A stretch of DNA of 64,000 nucleotides from Virgibacillus litoralis. GTDB taxonomy: Bacteria; Bacillota; Bacilli; Bacillales; Amphibacillaceae. The notes beneath the pieces were generated by a model, which was given only the letters and a program-made list of their open reading frames with translations, had not been told where the DNA came from and ran no database searches. The DNA lies in the NCBI RefSeq assembly GCF_017873675.1, contig NZ_JAGGKK010000021.1, positions 1 to 64,000 on the forward strand. The letters are read 5' to 3'. Both the position numbers and the translations under genes were made by a program. Positions 46,942 to 57,344 of this stretch are shown here, in pieces. Position 1 is the stretch's first letter. Every line of letters starts with the position of its first letter.

Positions 46942-48663
46942 GTGTTAACAGAACTGTCTATACAGGATTTCGCTATTATTGATAAAATATCTATTACATT
47001 TAATGAGGGTCTTACTGTTTTAACAGGAGAAACTGGTGCAGGTAAATCAATTATTATTGATGCGGTGCAATTACTTGCTGGTGGCCGAGGATCAGTTGAA
47101 TTTGTACGGCACGGGACGAGTAAAGCAGAAATTGAAGGCTTGTTTACTCTCGACTCTAAAGATCACAAAATTTATGCTACAGGCAATTATTATGGTATTG
47201 ACATCCAAGATGAAATGGTTGTATTACATAGAACTATTACTGCGAGTGGAAAAAGTATTTGCCGAGTGAACGGTAAATTAGTAACATTGGCAATATTAAA
47301 AGAGTTTGGAAAGTATTTAATTGATATACATAGTCAACATGAAACACAATCACTTATGAATTCAGAAAATCATATCGACTTACTCGACCAATTTGATGAA
47401 AAGAAAATTAATAAATCTAAAGATGAATACACCAAGTTATATGAAAAGCTCTCATCACTAAAAAAGCGTTATAAAGAGTTAAGTGAAAATGAGCAGGAAA
47501 TGACACATCGTTTAGATTTACTGCAATTTCAAATTAGTGAACTGGAACAAGCTGAGTTAGTTCCAAACGAAGATGTCGAGTTGAGCGAAGAACGTAGTCA
47601 ATTAGTGAACTTTGAGCGAATTTATACAGGACTCCAGGATGCATATAATGCTCTCTATGGTGAACAAAAAGGGATCGAATGGTTAAATGAAGCGAATCAA
47701 GCACTTCAAGATAACCAGGAATATGACTCTTTTATTGCTGAAAAGGCTGAGGAAATGTCAAATCATTATTTTTTGATTGAAGAACTTATGTATGATTTAC
47801 GTAATTATATTGATACATTACAATATGACCCAGGACGACTTAACGAAATTGAGTCTAGATTAAATGAAATAAATCGCTTAAAGAAAAAATATGGGTCATC
47901 TGTAGATGAAATTTTGGAGTATATGGGTAAAATTGAAGAAGAAATCGAACAAATAACAAACAAAGACTCACATTTATCCAAGTTGGCAGAAGAAATTAAT
48001 GGAGTTAGTCAGGATGCATACTTGGAAGCAAAACAATTACATGATTTGCGAAAAAAAGCAGCCCAATCATTGAAGAAAGATATTCAAAAAGAGCTAAAAG
48101 GTCTCTATTTGGAGAAAGCTTCTTTTTCAGTTCAATTTGATACCAAAGAAAGTACAGAACAGAGAACCTTTAAAGAAAATGTTAAATTGCATAAAAATGG
48201 TTTTGATTATATACATTTTCTAATTTCAACTAATCCAGGTGAACCACTAAAAGAATTAAATAAAACTGCTTCAGGTGGTGAATTATCACGGATTATGCTT
48301 GCGTTAAAGAAGATCTTTGCAAAGCATCAGGGTGTTACAAGTGTGATTTTTGATGAAGTTGACACAGGTGTTAGCGGTCGAGTCGCTCAGGCTATAGCTG
48401 AAAAAATTTACCAAATATCAAATCAATCACAGGTCTTATGTATCACCCATTTGCCACAAGTTGCTGCAATGTCAGACACACACAAGCTTATTAAGAAATT
48501 GGAAAAAAATAAAAGAACCTCAACTGAAGTGTTAGAACTGTCAGTAAAACAAAAAACTGATGAGTTGGGCAGAATGATTACTGGAACAAAATTAACAGAA
48601 ACTGCTCAAAAACATGCTAATGAATTACTTGAATTAGCATCAACCTATAAATCCAAAATTTAA
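46942..48663 (+). CDS. recN: DNA repair protein RecN
   Basis: SMC-like ATPase that gathers broken DNA ends. The 573-residue protein has Walker A LTGETGAGKSIIIDA (about residue 30), a central coiled-coil (about 155-380), the ABC signature TASGGELSRIML and Walker B VIFDEVDTGVSG. GTG start after GGGGGG. Followed by a strong terminator. Confidence 0.95.
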   Translation: MLTELSIQDFAIIDKISITFNEGLTVLTGETGAGKSIIIDAVQLLAGGRGSVEFVRHGTSKAEIEGLFTLDSKDHKIYATGNYYGIDIQDEMVVLHRTITASGKSICRVNGKLVTLAILKEFGKYLIDIHSQHETQSLMNSENHIDLLDQFDEKKINKSKDEYTKLYEKLSSLKKRYKELSENEQEMTHRLDLLQFQISELEQAELVPNEDVELSEERSQLVNFERIYTGLQDAYNALYGEQKGIEWLNEANQALQDNQEYDSFIAEKAEEMSNHYFLIEELMYDLRNYIDTLQYDPGRLNEIESRLNEINRLKKKYGSSVDEILEYMGKIEEEIEQITNKDSHLSKLAEEINGVSQDAYLEAKQLHDLRKKAAQSLKKDIQKELKGLYLEKASFSVQFDTKESTEQRTFKENVKLHKNGFDYIHFLISTNPGEPLKELNKTASGGELSRIMLALKKIFAKHQGVTSVIFDEVDTGVSGRVAQAIAEKIYQISNQSQVLCITHLPQVAAMSDTHKLIKKLEKNKRTSTEVLELSVKQKTDELGRMITGTKLTETAQKHANELLELASTYKSKI

Positions 48664-48679
48664 TGGATAAACTAGAAAC

Positions 48680-48711
48680 AAAAGCCAGATGCTATACTAT
48701 CTGGCTTTTTT
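48680..48711 (+). terminator. Terminator after recN
   Basis: AAAAGCCAGAT / ATCTGGCTTTT with an 8-nt loop and a T run. The 245 bp to spoIVB hold no visible gene. Confidence 0.92.
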
Positions 48712-48957
48712 ATTTACACTTATAATGTATTTCTTACTGCAAAAGTATAACGTTAGCTTTTGAAAGTAAAAATTTCGCATTCATAAAAGCTTTTAACGAA
48801 ATTTTAGGTTTTCCAATACATATTGTTCCCCAATTTACTAAAAAGGAAATGTTACACATCTTTTCTTATTTTTCACCAGTTTAAAACACATGCAGTTAGG
48901 TCAAATTAGAAGTACAGAGATGAATAAATTATTGGTATGGGTTAGGAAACGAGGAGA

Positions 48958-50250
48958 GTGAATTGGGTGAAGCATATAAATAATATTCGAATATGGGTAG
49001 GTGTCCTGCTGTTAACCGCAGTTTTGGCAGTACCATTTATAACACCAATCAAAGATTACCTTGCCATTCCTAATCAAGTTGTAACATTTGATAACCAACC
49101 TTCATCTATAGATGTTCCAGTCCTTGGGAGCAATGTAGATATCGGTTCCTCGGGTAATAGTAACCACACTATTGATTCCTCCGAATTTTATGCAAAAGAA
49201 CCTGGAAATAGTCAGCTCATTTATGAAGTCGCTGGACTTCCAATAAAAAAAGTGGATGTTTCAGTACTTGATGATATTCGTGTGACTCCTGGAGGTCAAT
49301 CCATTGGTGTACAACTTCATACATTGGGAGTACTTGTAGTTGGACATCACCAAATTAAGAGTGGTAATGGAATGTTGTCACCAGGGGAAGATGCAAATAT
49401 CCAAGTGGGTGATGTAATTCTGAAAATAAATGGCAACGAAATTAAAAAAATGAAAGATGTAAAACCGTATGTAGAAAAAGCGGGGAAAGAAAATAAAAAG
49501 CTTGAGCTAACGATTAAGCGGGGAAAGGAAACGATTGAAACGACATTAGACCCTGTTAAGGATAGTAAGGAAGAGGAATATCGTATTGGACTCTATATAA
49601 GGGATTCCGCTGCAGGTATTGGGACAATGACATTTTATGAACCAAAGTCCAAGAAATATGGAGCGCTTGGACACGTAATTTCCGATATGGATACACAAAA
49701 GCCGATTGAAATTCATAATGGAACTATTGTCCAATCGAATGTAACTTCAATTGAAAAAGGAAACAATGGTACACCAGGTGAAAAACAGGCTAAGTTTTCG
49801 GTTAAAGATAATAAAATTGGAAGTATCACCAAGAATAGTCCGTATGGTATTTTTGGCGAGTTGAATAGTCCGATAAAAAATGGAAAATATGACAAACCTA
49901 TGCCTATCGCACTTTCTCACCAGGTCAAAGAAGGTCCAGCAAAAATCCTTACAGTTGTTGAGGGTGAGGAAGTTGAAGAATTTGAAGTTGAGGTCGTAAG
50001 TAGTGTGCCGCAAAACTTTCCGGCAACTAAAGGAATGATTATTCAAATTACGGACCCTGAACTCTTGGAGAAAACTGGTGGTATTGTTCAAGGAATGAGT
50101 GGTAGTCCAATTATTCAGGATGGTAAAATTATTGGCGCAGTGACGCATGTATTTGTTAATGATCCAACCTCAGGATACGGTGTTCACATTGAATGGATGC
50201 TACAAGAAGCAGGAATAGAAATATATGATGAAAAAGATAAAGCAAGCTAA
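48958..50250 (+). CDS. spoIVB: SpoIVB, signalling serine peptidase (S55)
   Basis: Forespore-made protease that crosses into the intermembrane space and starts the sigma-K checkpoint by cleaving SpoIVFA. The 430-residue protein has an N-terminal signal/anchor (about 11-30), a PDZ domain (about 115-205) and an S55 peptidase domain with the nucleophile in [11 protein letters not shown] start after GAGGAG. Monocistronic, before spo0A as in Bacilli. Confidence 0.95.
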   Translation: MNWVKHINNIRIWVGVLLLTAVLAVPFITPIKDYLAIPNQVVTFDNQPSSIDVPVLGSNVDIGSSGNSNHTIDSSEFYAKEPGNSQLIYEVAGLPIKKVDVSVLDDIRVTPGGQSIGVQLHTLGVLVVGHHQIKSGNGMLSPGEDANIQVGDVILKINGNEIKKMKDVKPYVEKAGKENKKLELTIKRGKETIETTLDPVKDSKEEEYRIGLYIRDSAAGIGTMTFYEPKSKKYGALGHVISDMDTQKPIEIHNGTIVQSNVTSIEKGNNGTPGEKQAKFSVKDNKIGSITKNSPYGIFGELNSPIKNGKYDKPMPIALSHQVKEGPAKILTVVEGEEVEEFEVEVVSSVPQNFPATKGMIIQITDPELLEKTGGIVQGMSGSPIIQDGKIIGAVTHVFVNDPTSGYGVHIEWMLQEAGIEIYDEKDKAS

Positions 50251-50251
50251 T

Positions 50252-50295
50252 AAAAAGGGCTTGTTATAGGAAATCACCTATGACAAGTCTTTTTT
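50252..50295 (+). terminator. Terminator after spoIVB
   Basis: AAAAAGGGCTTGTTATAGG pairs with CCTATGACAAGTCTTTTT through a 6-nt loop, followed by a T run. Confidence 0.88.
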
Positions 50296-50317
50296 ATGTT
50301 ATACTTTATATATATTT

Positions 50318-50324
50318 TTCGACA
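50318..50324 (-). promoter_or_regulatory. Spo0A box upstream of spo0A
   Basis: TTCGACA, the complement of TGTCGAA, is a perfect 0A box 180 bp upstream of the spo0A start. It may mediate autoregulation as in B. subtilis. Confidence 0.6.
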
Positions 50325-50429
50325 AAACTGTCACATTTTTGTCAAATTATATCGAATTATATCGATAAAGCAAGATAATAAGAGAAAATCAAAGTTAATG
50401 CAAAAAAAACCAAAGTTTTTTGATAAAAA

Positions 50430-50456
50430 AAAGGATATTTGAATCTTATGTCGAAT
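50430..50456 (+). promoter_or_regulatory. Sigma-H promoter of spo0A with overlapping 0A box
   Basis: AAAGGATAT (50430-50438) matches the sigma-H -35 consensus RNAGGAWWW at every position. GTCGAAT (50450-50456), 11 bp downstream, matches the -10 RNNGAAT. A 0A box TGTCGAA (50449-50455) overlaps the -10. Confidence 0.82.
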
Positions 50457-50502
50457 ATGTTACTTGGATAAAGTTCGAATTACATAAAAGGAGGAAGTTT
50501 TA

Positions 50503-51282
50503 GTGGAGAAAATTTCAGTTTGTTTAGTCGATGATAACAGGGAACTTGTTCAGCTGATGGAAGAGTACTTTGAAGATCAGCAGGATATTGAAGTTATTGG
50601 TGTTGCGTATAACGGAAGAGAATGTCTGGAAATGTTGGAGGAGATGCAGCCGGATGTTTTGGTTTTAGATATTATCATGCCTCATGTAGATGGTTTGGGA
50701 GTGTTAAATACTATTCGTGGCACAGAAAGGGAAAAATATCCTAACGTAATTATGCTTACTGCTTTTGGACAGGAAGAAGTTATGAAAAAAGCTGTAGATT
50801 TAGGAGCGTCATATTTTATTTTGAAACCGTTCGATTTGGATAATCTTTCTGATCAAATCCGCCAAGTACAAGGAAATATCACATTACAATCAAGTCCTAA
50901 AAAGGCAAATAATAAAGAGCGTAAGAAAAAGGATTTAGAGGCAAGTATAACTAATATAATTCATGAAATCGGTGTTCCAGCACATATTAAAGGTTATATG
51001 TATTTAAGGGAAGCCATTACAATGGTTTATAATGATATAGAACTATTAGGTTCCATAACAAAAGTTCTCTATCCAGATATTGCAAAAAAATTCAATACTA
51101 CAGCATCACGCGTGGAACGAGCTATCCGTCATGCAATTGAAGTAGCGTGGAGTCGTGGTAATATTGATTCGATATCAGCATTATTCGGTTATACCGTTAG
51201 TATTTCTAAAGCAAAGCCTACGAATTCAGAGTTTATTGCCATGGTAGCTGATCGATTACGATTGGAACATAAAGCAAGTTAA
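50503..51282 (+). CDS. spo0A: Sporulation master regulator Spo0A
   Basis: Phosphorelay response regulator that commits the cell to sporulation, 259 residues. The receiver domain has DDNRE at the acidic pocket and the phosphorylated aspartate in [13 protein letters not shown] (about residue 55). The C-terminal DNA-binding domain includes [21 protein letters not shown] and the recognition region around [20 protein letters not shown] start after AAAGGAGG. Regulated by its sigma-H promoter and 0A boxes. Confidence 0.97.
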   Translation: MEKISVCLVDDNRELVQLMEEYFEDQQDIEVIGVAYNGRECLEMLEEMQPDVLVLDIIMPHVDGLGVLNTIRGTEREKYPNVIMLTAFGQEEVMKKAVDLGASYFILKPFDLDNLSDQIRQVQGNITLQSSPKKANNKERKKKDLEASITNIIHEIGVPAHIKGYMYLREAITMVYNDIELLGSITKVLYPDIAKKFNTTASRVERAIRHAIEVAWSRGNIDSISALFGYTVSISKAKPTNSEFIAMVADRLRLEHKAS

Positions 51283-51287
51283 GATAT

Positions 51288-51328
51288 AAAAAACCTGTAT
51301 GTAAATAGCATTCACATACAGGTTTTTT
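51288..51328. terminator. Bidirectional terminator between spo0A and the aspartokinase gene
   Basis: AAAAAACCTGTATGT / ACATACAGGTTTTTT with an 11-nt loop; T runs on both strands. Confidence 0.92.
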
Positions 51329-51352
51329 ATTTTGTATCGCCAGATATTTTTC

Positions 51353-52702
51353 TTAACTACCAAAAAAAGCATTGTATAAGGACGGTATTGCGCGATCCAA
51401 TCCTTCAGACTGAATACCAAACATAATTGACACTTCAGATGAACCTTGGTTAATCATTTCAATATTAACATGTGCGTCCGTAAGTGCGGTTGTTGCTTTT
51501 TGTGCTATACCTAAAGTACTCACAATACCCTCACCAACAATCATTATCATAGCGAGGTCTCGATGAAACGTAATTCTGTCAGGGTGTAACTCATCCTTGA
51601 TTCTGTTTACTATTATTTCCTCTTTAGCAGCTGACAGTTGGCTATTTCGAATTATTACTGACATTTCATCAATTCCTGATGGAGCATGTTCGAAAGAGAT
51701 ATTTTCTCTCTCTAATATTTGCAGTAATTTTCGTCCAAATCCAACTTCACGGTTCATTAAATATTTACTTACATATAAACTTGAAAAGCCTTTAGAACTT
51801 GCAATCCCAACGACACACTTTCTGCTCTTATTTTTTTCAGAGACAATCATTGTTCCCGGAGCATCTGGGTTATTTGTATTCTTTATACATACAGGTATTT
51901 TTTGTTGAAATGCAGGGATTAGTGCTTCATCGTGAAATACGGAAAAACCAGCATATGATAATTCACGCATCTCCTTGTATGTTAAAGTAGTAATTTCTTT
52001 CGGATTTGATACGATACTCGGATTTACAGTATAAACTGAATCGACATCGGTAAAATTTTCATATAATTTCGCTTTAATTCCTGCTGCAACAATTGATCCG
52101 GTAATATCTGAACCTCCTCTAGAAAAGGTCATCAGTTTTCCTTCTTTTGTAAACCCGAAGAATCCAGGAATAACCGCTATTTCGTCATACTGGCGTAATT
52201 TATAAAGCTCTGAGAAGCTTTCTGGTAATATCTGTGCATTGCCAGGTTCATTACTGACGATAATTCCTGCATCTTTTGGGTTCAAATAACGTGCATTTAA
52301 TCCAATTGTTTTTAAGTATTCACTTACTAGTTTGGCGCTGCTGTCTTCCCCAATGGATTTCAACGCATCCATCTTCATTTGGTCCGATTCGTTATTGTTA
52401 ATAATTGCCTGTATATTATTCTTAATATCATCCAGGATCGTTGGGGAAATTCGGAGTTCCTCTACAATCTCTGAAAAGCGATTCATTATAACATTTAAAT
52501 TATCCGTATAAGGCTTGTCTTGGAAAGCTATATTTCCTAATTGAATAAGAAGATCTGTCATTTTGGTATCATCTTGGTGCCTTTTACCTGGAGCAGATAC
52601 AATTACAAGTTTTCTTGCAGGGTCACTTTTAATAATTGCTCCAATTTTCTTAATTTGATTTCCATTTGCTACAGAACTTCCTCCAAATTTTGCTACTTTC
52701 AT
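51353..52702 (-). CDS. Aspartokinase (class III/ThrD-like)
   Basis: Phosphorylates aspartate, the first step toward lysine, threonine and methionine. The 449-residue protein has KFGGSSVANG at the N-terminus, FSRGGSDITGS in the kinase core, and two C-terminal ACT domains for feedback. Its length is that of the monofunctional class like B. subtilis YclM, not LysC or DapG. The ATG at 52702 follows GGAGTGG. It lies downstream of yqzF, a place where B. subtilis has unrelated genes. No lysine riboswitch is seen in front. Confidence 0.9.
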   Translation of the reverse strand: MKVAKFGGSSVANGNQIKKIGAIIKSDPARKLVIVSAPGKRHQDDTKMTDLLIQLGNIAFQDKPYTDNLNVIMNRFSEIVEELRISPTILDDIKNNIQAIINNNESDQMKMDALKSIGEDSSAKLVSEYLKTIGLNARYLNPKDAGIIVSNEPGNAQILPESFSELYKLRQYDEIAVIPGFFGFTKEGKLMTFSRGGSDITGSIVAAGIKAKLYENFTDVDSVYTVNPSIVSNPKEITTLTYKEMRELSYAGFSVFHDEALIPAFQQKIPVCIKNTNNPDAPGTMIVSEKNKSRKCVVGIASSKGFSSLYVSKYLMNREVGFGRKLLQILERENISFEHAPSGIDEMSVIIRNSQLSAAKEEIIVNRIKDELHPDRITFHRDLAMIMIVGEGIVSTLGIAQKATTALTDAHVNIEMINQGSSEVSIMFGIQSEGLDRAIPSLYNAFFGS

Positions 52703-52747
52703 TTTTTCTACCACTCCAATAAATTTTTATTTCTTTTTATATTAAAA

Positions 52748-52978
52748 TTATCTTCTCTTCTTTTTATTCTGTTGTCTTTTTCGGTCGCGATGGACAATAA
52801 ATCCACCGATGAAGGCGATTCCACCTAAAAATAATATAAAACCAGCTGCAAACTGTATTCCAATATTGAAGAATATTGGGTGAACATCATCAAACAATGT
52901 GTCGCGAATAAGCTTTATACCAAATGCAGAAACAAGCCCTGGGATAAGTAATAATAAAACCGCAATTATACGAATCAT
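52748..52978 (-). CDS. yqzF: Small membrane protein YqzF (DUF2627)
   Basis: A 76-residue protein with two hydrophobic helices and HRDRKRQQNKKKRR as a basic tail, matching DUF2627/YqzF. It lies next to bkdR as in B. subtilis, but divergent here from it, and likely shares a transcript with the aspartokinase gene 45 bp downstream. Function unknown. Confidence 0.85.
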   Translation of the reverse strand: MIRIIAVLLLLIPGLVSAFGIKLIRDTLFDDVHPIFFNIGIQFAAGFILFLGGIAFIGGFIVHRDRKRQQNKKKRR

Positions 52979-53089
52979 GTTTCTTCCCCTTTATTAGTAA
53001 ATCATCATTTTTTTAGTATAGCAAATATTATAAGAAATAGGAATAAATCAAAATTTGCTTAGAACTGCAGAATAAAGTATTATTAAAGA

Positions 53090-53103
53090 TGCAAAATATT
53101 GCA
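53090..53103. promoter_or_regulatory. BkdR-type palindrome before bkdR
   Basis: TGCAAAATATTGCA, 15 bp before the bkdR start codon, with perfect TGCAA/TTGCA arms. A close relative lies upstream of the bkd operon at 55195-55208. It is placed where binding would block transcription or translation of bkdR, so autoregulation is plausible. Inference from the shared motif. Confidence 0.5.
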
Positions 53104-53117
53104 AGGTGGGGATACAT

Positions 53118-55193
53118 ATGAAACGAGTACTTATTGTTGGTGCTGGTAAAGGCGGCAGTACTTTATTAGAAATACTATATAATACAGACCGCATGAAGAT
53201 TGTTGGTGTGGTGGATAGAAACAGTACAGCGCCAGGTTTAAAGAAAGCAAAAAAGTATGGTATTCCTTCCGATTATACTTGGGAAAACTGGATTAATAAA
53301 GATATTGATATCATTATTGAGGCAACAGGTGATGAGAAAGTTCTAGAAGAGTTACTAGAGAGAAGAAATCGTAAGACTGTTGTTATACCTGGTACCGTCG
53401 CATACATAATATCCGAGCTATTTGAAGAAAAAGAATCATTACTAGATCGATTAAGAATTCAAACAGATAATCAGGAGTTAATTCTTAACAACATTCGTGA
53501 CGGAATGATTGTTATTAATAACCAGGAAATCGTTCAGTTCGTTAACAAAGGTGCTGAACGTATTGTAGGTATCTCGAAAGATAAATTTAAAGGTCAAGAT
53601 ATAAAAAATATTATTGCTGATACAAGGCTGCCTCATGTTTTGCGCAGCAGAAGAAGGGAAGTTAATCAAAAACTTGTATTAGAAAATGATAAGAAAGTCA
53701 TTACAACAAGAATTCCGATTATAAATGCTGATGATCGGCTAATTGGTGCTTTTGCTGTTTTTAAAGATATTACAGAAGTAATGAATTTAGCTGAAGAAAA
53801 TACCGACCTAAAAGAAATAAAAACGATGCTAGAAGCTATTATACAGTCTTCTGATGAAGCGATAACGGTTGTAGATGAAAATGGAACTGGGATCATGATA
53901 AACCCTGCTTACACAAGGATTACAGGTTTAAAAGAAGCTGATATTGTAGGTAAACCAGCAACCGCTGATATTTCAGAAGGTGAAAGCATGCATATGAAGG
54001 TTCTCAAAACAAGACGTGGTGTGCGGGGAGTTCGTATGAAAGTAGGACCAGCTAAAAAAGACGTTTTAGTAAATGTTGCACCGGTTATTGTTGATGGAAA
54101 ATTAAAAGGAAGTGTCGGGGTTTTACATGACGTATCAGAAATCCAGTCGCTGACAAGTGAGCTAAAACGTGCAAGGCAAATTATTCGTAATTTGGAAGCG
54201 AAATACACGTTTGATGACATAATAGGTCCATCATCTGAGATGAAAATAGCCTTGGAGCAAGCGAAAGTAGGAGCGAAAACACCAGCTACTGTCCTGCTTC
54301 GTGGCGAATCTGGCACAGGGAAAGAGTTATTTGCACATGCGATACACAATGAGAGTGACCGTAAACATAATAAATTTATCCGAGTTAACTGTGCTGCAAT
54401 TGCTGAGACGATATTAGAAAGCGAACTATTTGGATATGAGGAAGGTGCTTTCTCGGGTGCTAAGCAAGGTGGTAAAAAGGGGCTGTTTGAAGAAGCAAAC
54501 CATGGGAGTGTTTTCCTTGATGAAATTGGTGAGCTGTCACTCCATATGCAAGCGAAACTGCTGCGTGTTTTGCAAGAGCAGGAAATTGTCCGTGTAGGAG
54601 GAACTGACCCTATTACAATTGATGTTCGTATTATAACAGCAACAAACGTTAACTTGGAAAAAGCCATTATGAATAAAAAATTCAGAGAAGATCTTTATTA
54701 TCGTTTGAATCGGTTACCTATATACATCCCTTCATTGAAGGAGCGTATAAATGACTTACCGAGTCTTATCGAACATCTGATTCGTAAAATAAACCAGGAT
54801 TATGGAAGAAATGTTCAAGCAATAAATTATGATGCAAGTGAATATTTAAAGAATTATCATTGGCCTGGCAATGTAAGGGAACTGGAAAATATGATTGGAC
54901 GAGCAATGATTTATATGGATATGAACGAAGAGGTAATTAAAAAAGAGCATATCCCCAATTTACTTACCTCTCCTGATTCTTCTAAAGATAAGATGGAGGT
55001 AGATGGAACAGCAAACAAAACATTACAAGATGCTGTTGAACATTATGAAAAAGAATTTATCCGAAATGTGTTCAAAGAAAATAACTATAATAAAACACAA
55101 ACCGCAAAAGAATTAAATGTTTCAATACGTAATCTTTATTATAAACTTGAAAAATACAAGATTGAAAAAGATGACATGCAAAATTTTTCATAA
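53118..55193 (+). CDS. bkdR: BkdR, sigma-54-dependent activator of the bkd operon
   Basis: Enhancer-binding protein of 691 residues. It begins with a Rossmann-like segment ([17 protein letters not shown]), then two PAS domains (about 120-230 and 240-350), an AAA+ domain with Walker A GESGTGKE (about 396) and a C-terminal Fis-type helix-turn-helix ([19 protein letters not shown]). The loop that contacts sigma-54 reads GAFSGA instead of the usual GAFTGA. The ATG at 53118 follows GGTGGGG; a GTG at 53106 is less likely. It reads toward its target operon. The N-terminal part may sense a metabolite or nucleotide. Confidence 0.94.
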   Translation: MKRVLIVGAGKGGSTLLEILYNTDRMKIVGVVDRNSTAPGLKKAKKYGIPSDYTWENWINKDIDIIIEATGDEKVLEELLERRNRKTVVIPGTVAYIISELFEEKESLLDRLRIQTDNQELILNNIRDGMIVINNQEIVQFVNKGAERIVGISKDKFKGQDIKNIIADTRLPHVLRSRRREVNQKLVLENDKKVITTRIPIINADDRLIGAFAVFKDITEVMNLAEENTDLKEIKTMLEAIIQSSDEAITVVDENGTGIMINPAYTRITGLKEADIVGKPATADISEGESMHMKVLKTRRGVRGVRMKVGPAKKDVLVNVAPVIVDGKLKGSVGVLHDVSEIQSLTSELKRARQIIRNLEAKYTFDDIIGPSSEMKIALEQAKVGAKTPATVLLRGESGTGKELFAHAIHNESDRKHNKFIRVNCAAIAETILESELFGYEEGAFSGAKQGGKKGLFEEANHGSVFLDEIGELSLHMQAKLLRVLQEQEIVRVGGTDPITIDVRIITATNVNLEKAIMNKKFREDLYYRLNRLPIYIPSLKERINDLPSLIEHLIRKINQDYGRNVQAINYDASEYLKNYHWPGNVRELENMIGRAMIYMDMNEEVIKKEHIPNLLTSPDSSKDKMEVDGTANKTLQDAVEHYEKEFIRNVFKENNYNKTQTAKELNVSIRNLYYKLEKYKIEKDDMQNFS

Positions 55194-55208
55194 ACGCAAT
55201 ATATTGCA
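55177..55208. promoter_or_regulatory. Upstream activating sites for BkdR (two tandem palindromes)
   Basis: CGCAATATATTGCA (55195-55208) is a near-perfect palindrome; TGCAAAATTTTTCA (55177-55190), in the last codons of bkdR, matches the 53090 site at 12 of 14 positions. They are 18 bp apart, on nearly the same face of the helix, about 55-75 bp upstream of the -24 element. This is standard for sigma-54 enhancers. Confidence 0.55.
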
Positions 55209-55226
55209 TGGACCGAAACTATATGA

Positions 55227-55240
55227 ATAAAGCGCTTTCA
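55227..55240 (+). promoter_or_regulatory. Likely catabolite-responsive element (CcpA site)
   Basis: ATAAAGCGCTTTCA matches the ideal cre palindrome TGAAAGCGCTTTCA at 12 of 14 positions. It lies between the BkdR sites and the -24 box, so CcpA would block activator looping under good sugar supply. Confidence 0.6.
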
Positions 55241-55252
55241 ATGTTTAAGGTG

Positions 55253-55270
55253 TTGGCACAGATTTTGCAT
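55253..55270 (+). promoter_or_regulatory. Sigma-54 (SigL) promoter of the bkd operon
   Basis: TTGGCAC, 5 bp, TTGCAT. The GG and GC pairs are exactly 12 bp apart, matching the -24/-12 consensus TTGGCACNNNNNTTGCA. It is 33 bp before the ptb start. Confidence 0.95.
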
Positions 55271-55302
55271 ATATATAGTGTTAGGGAGGCTGGAGGTATC
55301 CA

Positions 55303-56205
55303 ATGCAGACATTAACAGAGCTCAAACAACAGGCTCAACGCGAAAAAAATCAAGTTGTCTCGATAGCAAATGCAGCAGATGAAGAGGTATTACTTGCTGT
55401 TAAAAAGGCTGTAGATCAGTCATTATGTTCTTTTCTATTATTTGGCATTAAACAAGAAATCCAAAAAATGGCAAGAACCGTCGAATTGGATTTGACGAAG
55501 GGACAGATAACTATCATCCATGTCGACAGTAAGCCTTCTGATGCTGCTGTTAAAGCAGTCCATGATAGAAAAGCCGATATCCTGATGAAGGGGAATGTTT
55601 CCACTAAAGAATTGTTAAAAGCAGTTTTGAATAAAGAAAGCGGCTTACGCACTGGCGGTGTTTTATCACATGTCGCGCTATTTGAAATTCCAAATCAGGA
55701 TCGACTTGTTTTTTTAACTGATGCGGCAATGAACTTAACGCCTACATTGCAGGAAAAAGAACAAATTATAAACAATGCGGTTCAGGTTGCCAGAGGAGTT
55801 AATATATCTAACCCGAATGTTGCCGTGCTTGCTGCGGTCGAAGTTGTCAATCCAGCAATGCAAGCGACTACGGATGCTGCTTTGTTAACTCAGATGCAAA
55901 AACGTAATCAGATTAAGGGGTGTACAATTGATGGACCTTTAGCATTTGATAATGCTGTATCCCGTAAAGCTTCCGATCACAAAGGTATACACTCTGAAGT
56001 AGCAGGGAATGCAGACATTTTAATGGTACCTACAATTGAAGTAGGTAATGCACTATATAAATCATTTATGTATTTTGCCAATGCAAAGGTTGCCGCTGTC
56101 ATTAGCGGGGCAAAAGCACCAATTGTATTAACATCTCGAACTGACTCAAGTGATAGTAAATTATATTCTTTATCTTTAGCACTAGTATCTTCAAAAACAT
56201 TTTAG
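55303..56205 (+). CDS. ptb: Phosphate butyryltransferase
   Basis: Interconverts acyl-CoA and acyl phosphate (butyryl, isobutyryl, isovaleryl). The 300-residue protein has the phosphotransacetylase fold with [15 protein letters not shown] and [15 protein letters not shown]. First gene of the bkd operon; with buk it can turn branched acyl-CoA into acid plus ATP. Start ATG follows GGGAGGC. Confidence 0.94.
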   Translation: MQTLTELKQQAQREKNQVVSIANAADEEVLLAVKKAVDQSLCSFLLFGIKQEIQKMARTVELDLTKGQITIIHVDSKPSDAAVKAVHDRKADILMKGNVSTKELLKAVLNKESGLRTGGVLSHVALFEIPNQDRLVFLTDAAMNLTPTLQEKEQIINNAVQVARGVNISNPNVAVLAAVEVVNPAMQATTDAALLTQMQKRNQIKGCTIDGPLAFDNAVSRKASDHKGIHSEVAGNADILMVPTIEVGNALYKSFMYFANAKVAAVISGAKAPIVLTSRTDSSDSKLYSLSLALVSSKTF

Positions 56206-56218
56206 GAGGAACATTATT

Positions 56219-57313
56219 ATGGAAATTTTTACTTATATGGAAAGTTATGATTATGAACAACTTGTTTTTTGTCAGGATAAAAATTCTGGATTAAAAGCAA
56301 TTATCGCGATTCACGATACTACTCTTGGACCTGCTCTTGGCGGAACAAGAATGTGGACATACGATTCTGAAGCTGACGCTATTGAGGACGCACTGCGTTT
56401 AGCAAAAGGTATGACATACAAAAACGCAGCGGCTGGTCTTAACCTTGGTGGGGGAAAGACAGTTATTATTGGAGACCCTAAAAAAGACAAAAATCCGGAG
56501 TTATTCCGGGCCTTTGGCAGATATATCCAAAGCCTAAATGGTCGTTATATTACTGCTGAGGATGTAGGGACTACGGTTCAAGATATGGATTTAATTCATA
56601 TGGAGACAGACTTTGTTACAGGTATCTCACCAGAATTCGGATCATCCGGTAATCCTTCACCAGTAACGGCTTACGGAGTTTATAAAGGAATAAAAGCGGC
56701 TGCAATGGAAGCATATGGTAACGATTCTCTTGAGGGTAAAACAGTGGCCGTACAGGGTGTCGGAAATGTTGCTTACACAATGTGTGAATACCTGCATGAA
56801 GAGGGTGCGAAATTAATTGTTACAGATATAAATAAAGAAGCAGTGCAGCGTGCTGTAGATGCATTTGGTGCTGAAGCAGTAGGACCAGACGATATCTATG
56901 CTGTAGATTGTGACATTTATGCCCCATGTGCTTTGGGAGCAACAATAAATGATGATACTATACCGCAATTAAAAGCTAAAGTAATTGCTGGATCCGCCAA
57001 CAACCAGCTTAAATCAACAGAACATGGTGATATCATTCATGAAAAAGGAATTGTTTATGCACCAGACTATGTTATTAACTCTGGCGGGGTAATTAATGTT
57101 GCGGATGAGCTTAATGGCTACAATCAGCATAGAGCAATGAAAAAAGTTGAAACGATATACGACAGTTTAACTCGTGTATTTGAAATCTCCAGGCGCGATA
57201 ACGTACCAACATATGTTGCAGCAGACCGCATGGCTGAGGAACGGATTAAGTCAGTTAGCACATCACGAAGTCAATTTCTATTAAACGGTCATCATACTCT
57301 TAGCAGACGGTAG
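56219..57313 (+). CDS. bcd: Leucine dehydrogenase
   Basis: NAD-dependent deamination of leucine, isoleucine and valine to 2-oxo acids. The 364-residue protein has the substrate motif LGGTRMW and the catalytic lysine in [11 protein letters not shown]. The Rossmann motif is VQGVGNVAY. It is followed by the rest of the keto acid pathway, so it feeds BkdAA/AB. AGGAGG precedes the ATG. Confidence 0.95.
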   Translation: MEIFTYMESYDYEQLVFCQDKNSGLKAIIAIHDTTLGPALGGTRMWTYDSEADAIEDALRLAKGMTYKNAAAGLNLGGGKTVIIGDPKKDKNPELFRAFGRYIQSLNGRYITAEDVGTTVQDMDLIHMETDFVTGISPEFGSSGNPSPVTAYGVYKGIKAAAMEAYGNDSLEGKTVAVQGVGNVAYTMCEYLHEEGAKLIVTDINKEAVQRAVDAFGAEAVGPDDIYAVDCDIYAPCALGATINDDTIPQLKAKVIAGSANNQLKSTEHGDIIHEKGIVYAPDYVINSGGVINVADELNGYNQHRAMKKVETIYDSLTRVFEISRRDNVPTYVAADRMAEERIKSVSTSRSQFLLNGHHTLSRR

Positions 57314-57344
57314 AGCCAGTCTTAGGTTACGGAGGTAAGTAGAA

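Noticed and set aside
53909-54667. Long minus-strand frame of 252 codons inside bkdR
   Set aside because: Shadow of the AAA+ coding sequence; no start signal and low-complexity product.
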